Shown here: piece by piece, positions 4,503-5,473 of the stretch
Layout of the letters: each line of letters opens with the position of its first letter
Position numbering within the stretch: position 1 is the stretch's first letter
Assembly: GCA_009782865.1 (NCBI GenBank)
Contig: WRIF01000126.1
Coordinates: forward strand, 1 to 5,473
Length of the DNA: 5,473 bases
Source: Promicromonosporaceae bacterium
GTDB taxonomy: Bacteria; Actinomycetota; Actinomycetes; Actinomycetales; Cellulomonadaceae
Direction: 5' to 3'
Notes under the pieces: generated by a model
Told to the model about the DNA's origin: nothing
The model's database searches: none
What the model saw: the letters and a program-made list of their open reading frames with translations, nothing else
Translations under genes and position numbers: made by a program

Positions 4503-5473
4503 ATGGACGACGACAACACGGCGATTGTCACGCTTGAACCGAGCGATCTCGCCGAGGTGACAATCCCCGAGACGCCCGGGGCGCCAGAACCGCGGCGCAA
4601 GGGTCGGCGGACCTTGCCGATCCTGGCCGGGGTGGCGGTCCTGTCGCTCGCCGCGGGCTTTGGGCTCAGCCATCTGGTGGTCAACCCGGCCGAGGTCGCG
4701 GCGCGCACCGCGCCGCCCCAGGCCGGGCTCATCACGGTCCCAATCGAGCACCGCCCGCTGAGCAACGACGTCAACATTCGTGGCGACGTCATGTTTGATG
4801 GCGCCACCAACCTGGTGGTGGAGACGGCCGAGATGGCCACCCGCCCGATCGTCACCGGCATGATCCCCGAGGTCGGGCAGGAACTGGGCGCGGGAGACGT
4901 TGCCCTAGAGGTGGCCGGTCGCCCGGTGATCCTCCTGCCGGGCGGGCTGCCCACCTACCGTTCGCTGCGGATGGGCACCTCCGGCCCCGACGTCGTCCAA
5001 CTGCGTGAGGCCCTGGACTACCTTGGCTTCGACGCCGGCGACCTCGACTCCGACACCTTCGACGCCGACCTGGCCGGGGCGGTGGCCGCGCTCTACCTCT
5101 CCACCGGCTTCGATCCCCCCTCACCCTCGGAGGGCGCCTCCGCCCACCTGGACGCCGCCACCCAGCGGCTCTCCTCGGCCCGGGAGAACCTGGCCCGCGC
5201 CAACACCGACCTCACCGAGGCCGATTCGGGGCCCGACCCGGTGGCGGTGGCCAGTGCCGACGCGCAGATACGCGCCGCCCAGGATCAGTACGAGATCGCC
5301 CAGGCCAGCCAGCGCGACTTCGACACCACCTGCGCCGATCCGGCCAATGCCGCCGACCCCATGCTCTGCGGGGAGGCCGCCCGCCTGCAGGTCCAGGCGC
5401 AGGTCAACTCCGCCCGCGACGGCGTCCACCTAGCCCAGGTAGCCCGCAACGCCCTCAACGCCGCCCCCGACCT
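4503..5473 (+). CDS. Membrane-anchored efflux adaptor with inserted peptidoglycan-binding domain (3' end outside window)
   Basis: HlyD/MacA-like adaptor subunit; 323 codons are visible and the frame is still open at the window end. A short acidic cytoplasmic tail and basic RRKGRR (31-36) precede one membrane helix (about 38-60), placing the rest outside the cell. Residues 76-148 look like the start of the beta-barrel/lipoyl half, with TGMIPEVGQELGAGD and GRPVILLPGG. A PG_binding_1-like domain follows (about 152-205: LRMGTSGPDVVQLREALDYL, then LGFDAGDLDSDTFDADLAGA), a fold that binds wall peptidoglycan. From about 210 an Ala/Gln/Arg-rich helical region begins, the expected coiled-coil hairpin, with C277 and C289 around a Pro-containing turn. 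The second lipoyl half and membrane-proximal domains should follow beyond 5473. It starts 46 bp after the lipoprotein with a good GGAGG site. In this family the next genes are usually an ABC ATPase and permease, which cannot be seen. The substrate is unknown. Confidence 0.88.
   Translation, partial: MDDDNTAIVTLEPSDLAEVTIPETPGAPEPRRKGRRTLPILAGVAVLSLAAGFGLSHLVVNPAEVAARTAPPQAGLITVPIEHRPLSNDVNIRGDVMFDGATNLVVETAEMATRPIVTGMIPEVGQELGAGDVALEVAGRPVILLPGGLPTYRSLRMGTSGPDVVQLREALDYLGFDAGDLDSDTFDADLAGAVAALYLSTGFDPPSPSEGASAHLDAATQRLSSARENLARANTDLTEADSGPDPVAVASADAQIRAAQDQYEIAQASQRDFDTTCADPANAADPMLCGEAARLQVQAQVNSARDGVHLAQVARNALNAAPD

Overview
The window looks like chromosomal DNA of a high-GC actinobacterium. 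The evidence is the very GC-rich sequence, an RpfB-type resuscitation-promoting factor (a family largely confined to Actinobacteria), a Ski2-like helicase of the actinobacterial DUF3516 type, and an exported adaptor with a built-in peptidoglycan-binding domain. I cannot name a genus. There are no tRNA or rRNA genes, no CRISPR array and no mobile element.

Layout. Four genes form two divergent pairs around a 230-bp control region (3144-3373). To the left, on the minus strand, are an RpfB-like muralytic enzyme (3143-1950, complete) and, 31 bp later, a DEAD/DEAH-type helicase with a DUF3516-like C-terminal region (1918-1, its 3' end outside the window). To the right, on the plus strand, are a Trp-rich, strongly acidic, lysine-free lipoprotein (3374-4456, complete) and, 46 bp later, a membrane-anchored HlyD/MacA-like adaptor carrying a peptidoglycan-binding domain and the start of a coiled coil (4503-5473, its 3' end outside the window). 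The helicase and adaptor are open reading frames running off the window edges. Each was translated by eye and gave one uninterrupted frame.

How the parts may work together. Three of the four products are predicted to act at the membrane/cell-wall interface. The lipoprotein and adaptor look like the first genes of an export (ABC-type efflux) operon whose ATPase and permease would lie beyond 5473. The Rpf opposite cleaves peptidoglycan. The helicase is presumably an RNA-metabolism enzyme that is simply next to rpf.

The most unusual part is the control region. It contains seven copies of TGGCGC/GCGCCA, no TA dinucleotide across 181 bp, a 20-bp dyad beside the likely lipoprotein promoter, and, directly before the rpf start codon, three alternating complementary hexamers. 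In that last element the middle hexamer could pair with either neighbour, and one of those pairings would trap the A of the AUG. There is no Shine-Dalgarno sequence for rpf. This looks like either a start-codon RNA switch or a helically phased operator. The helicase GTG is also preceded, one base away, by a perfect 6-bp hairpin and also lacks a Shine-Dalgarno sequence.
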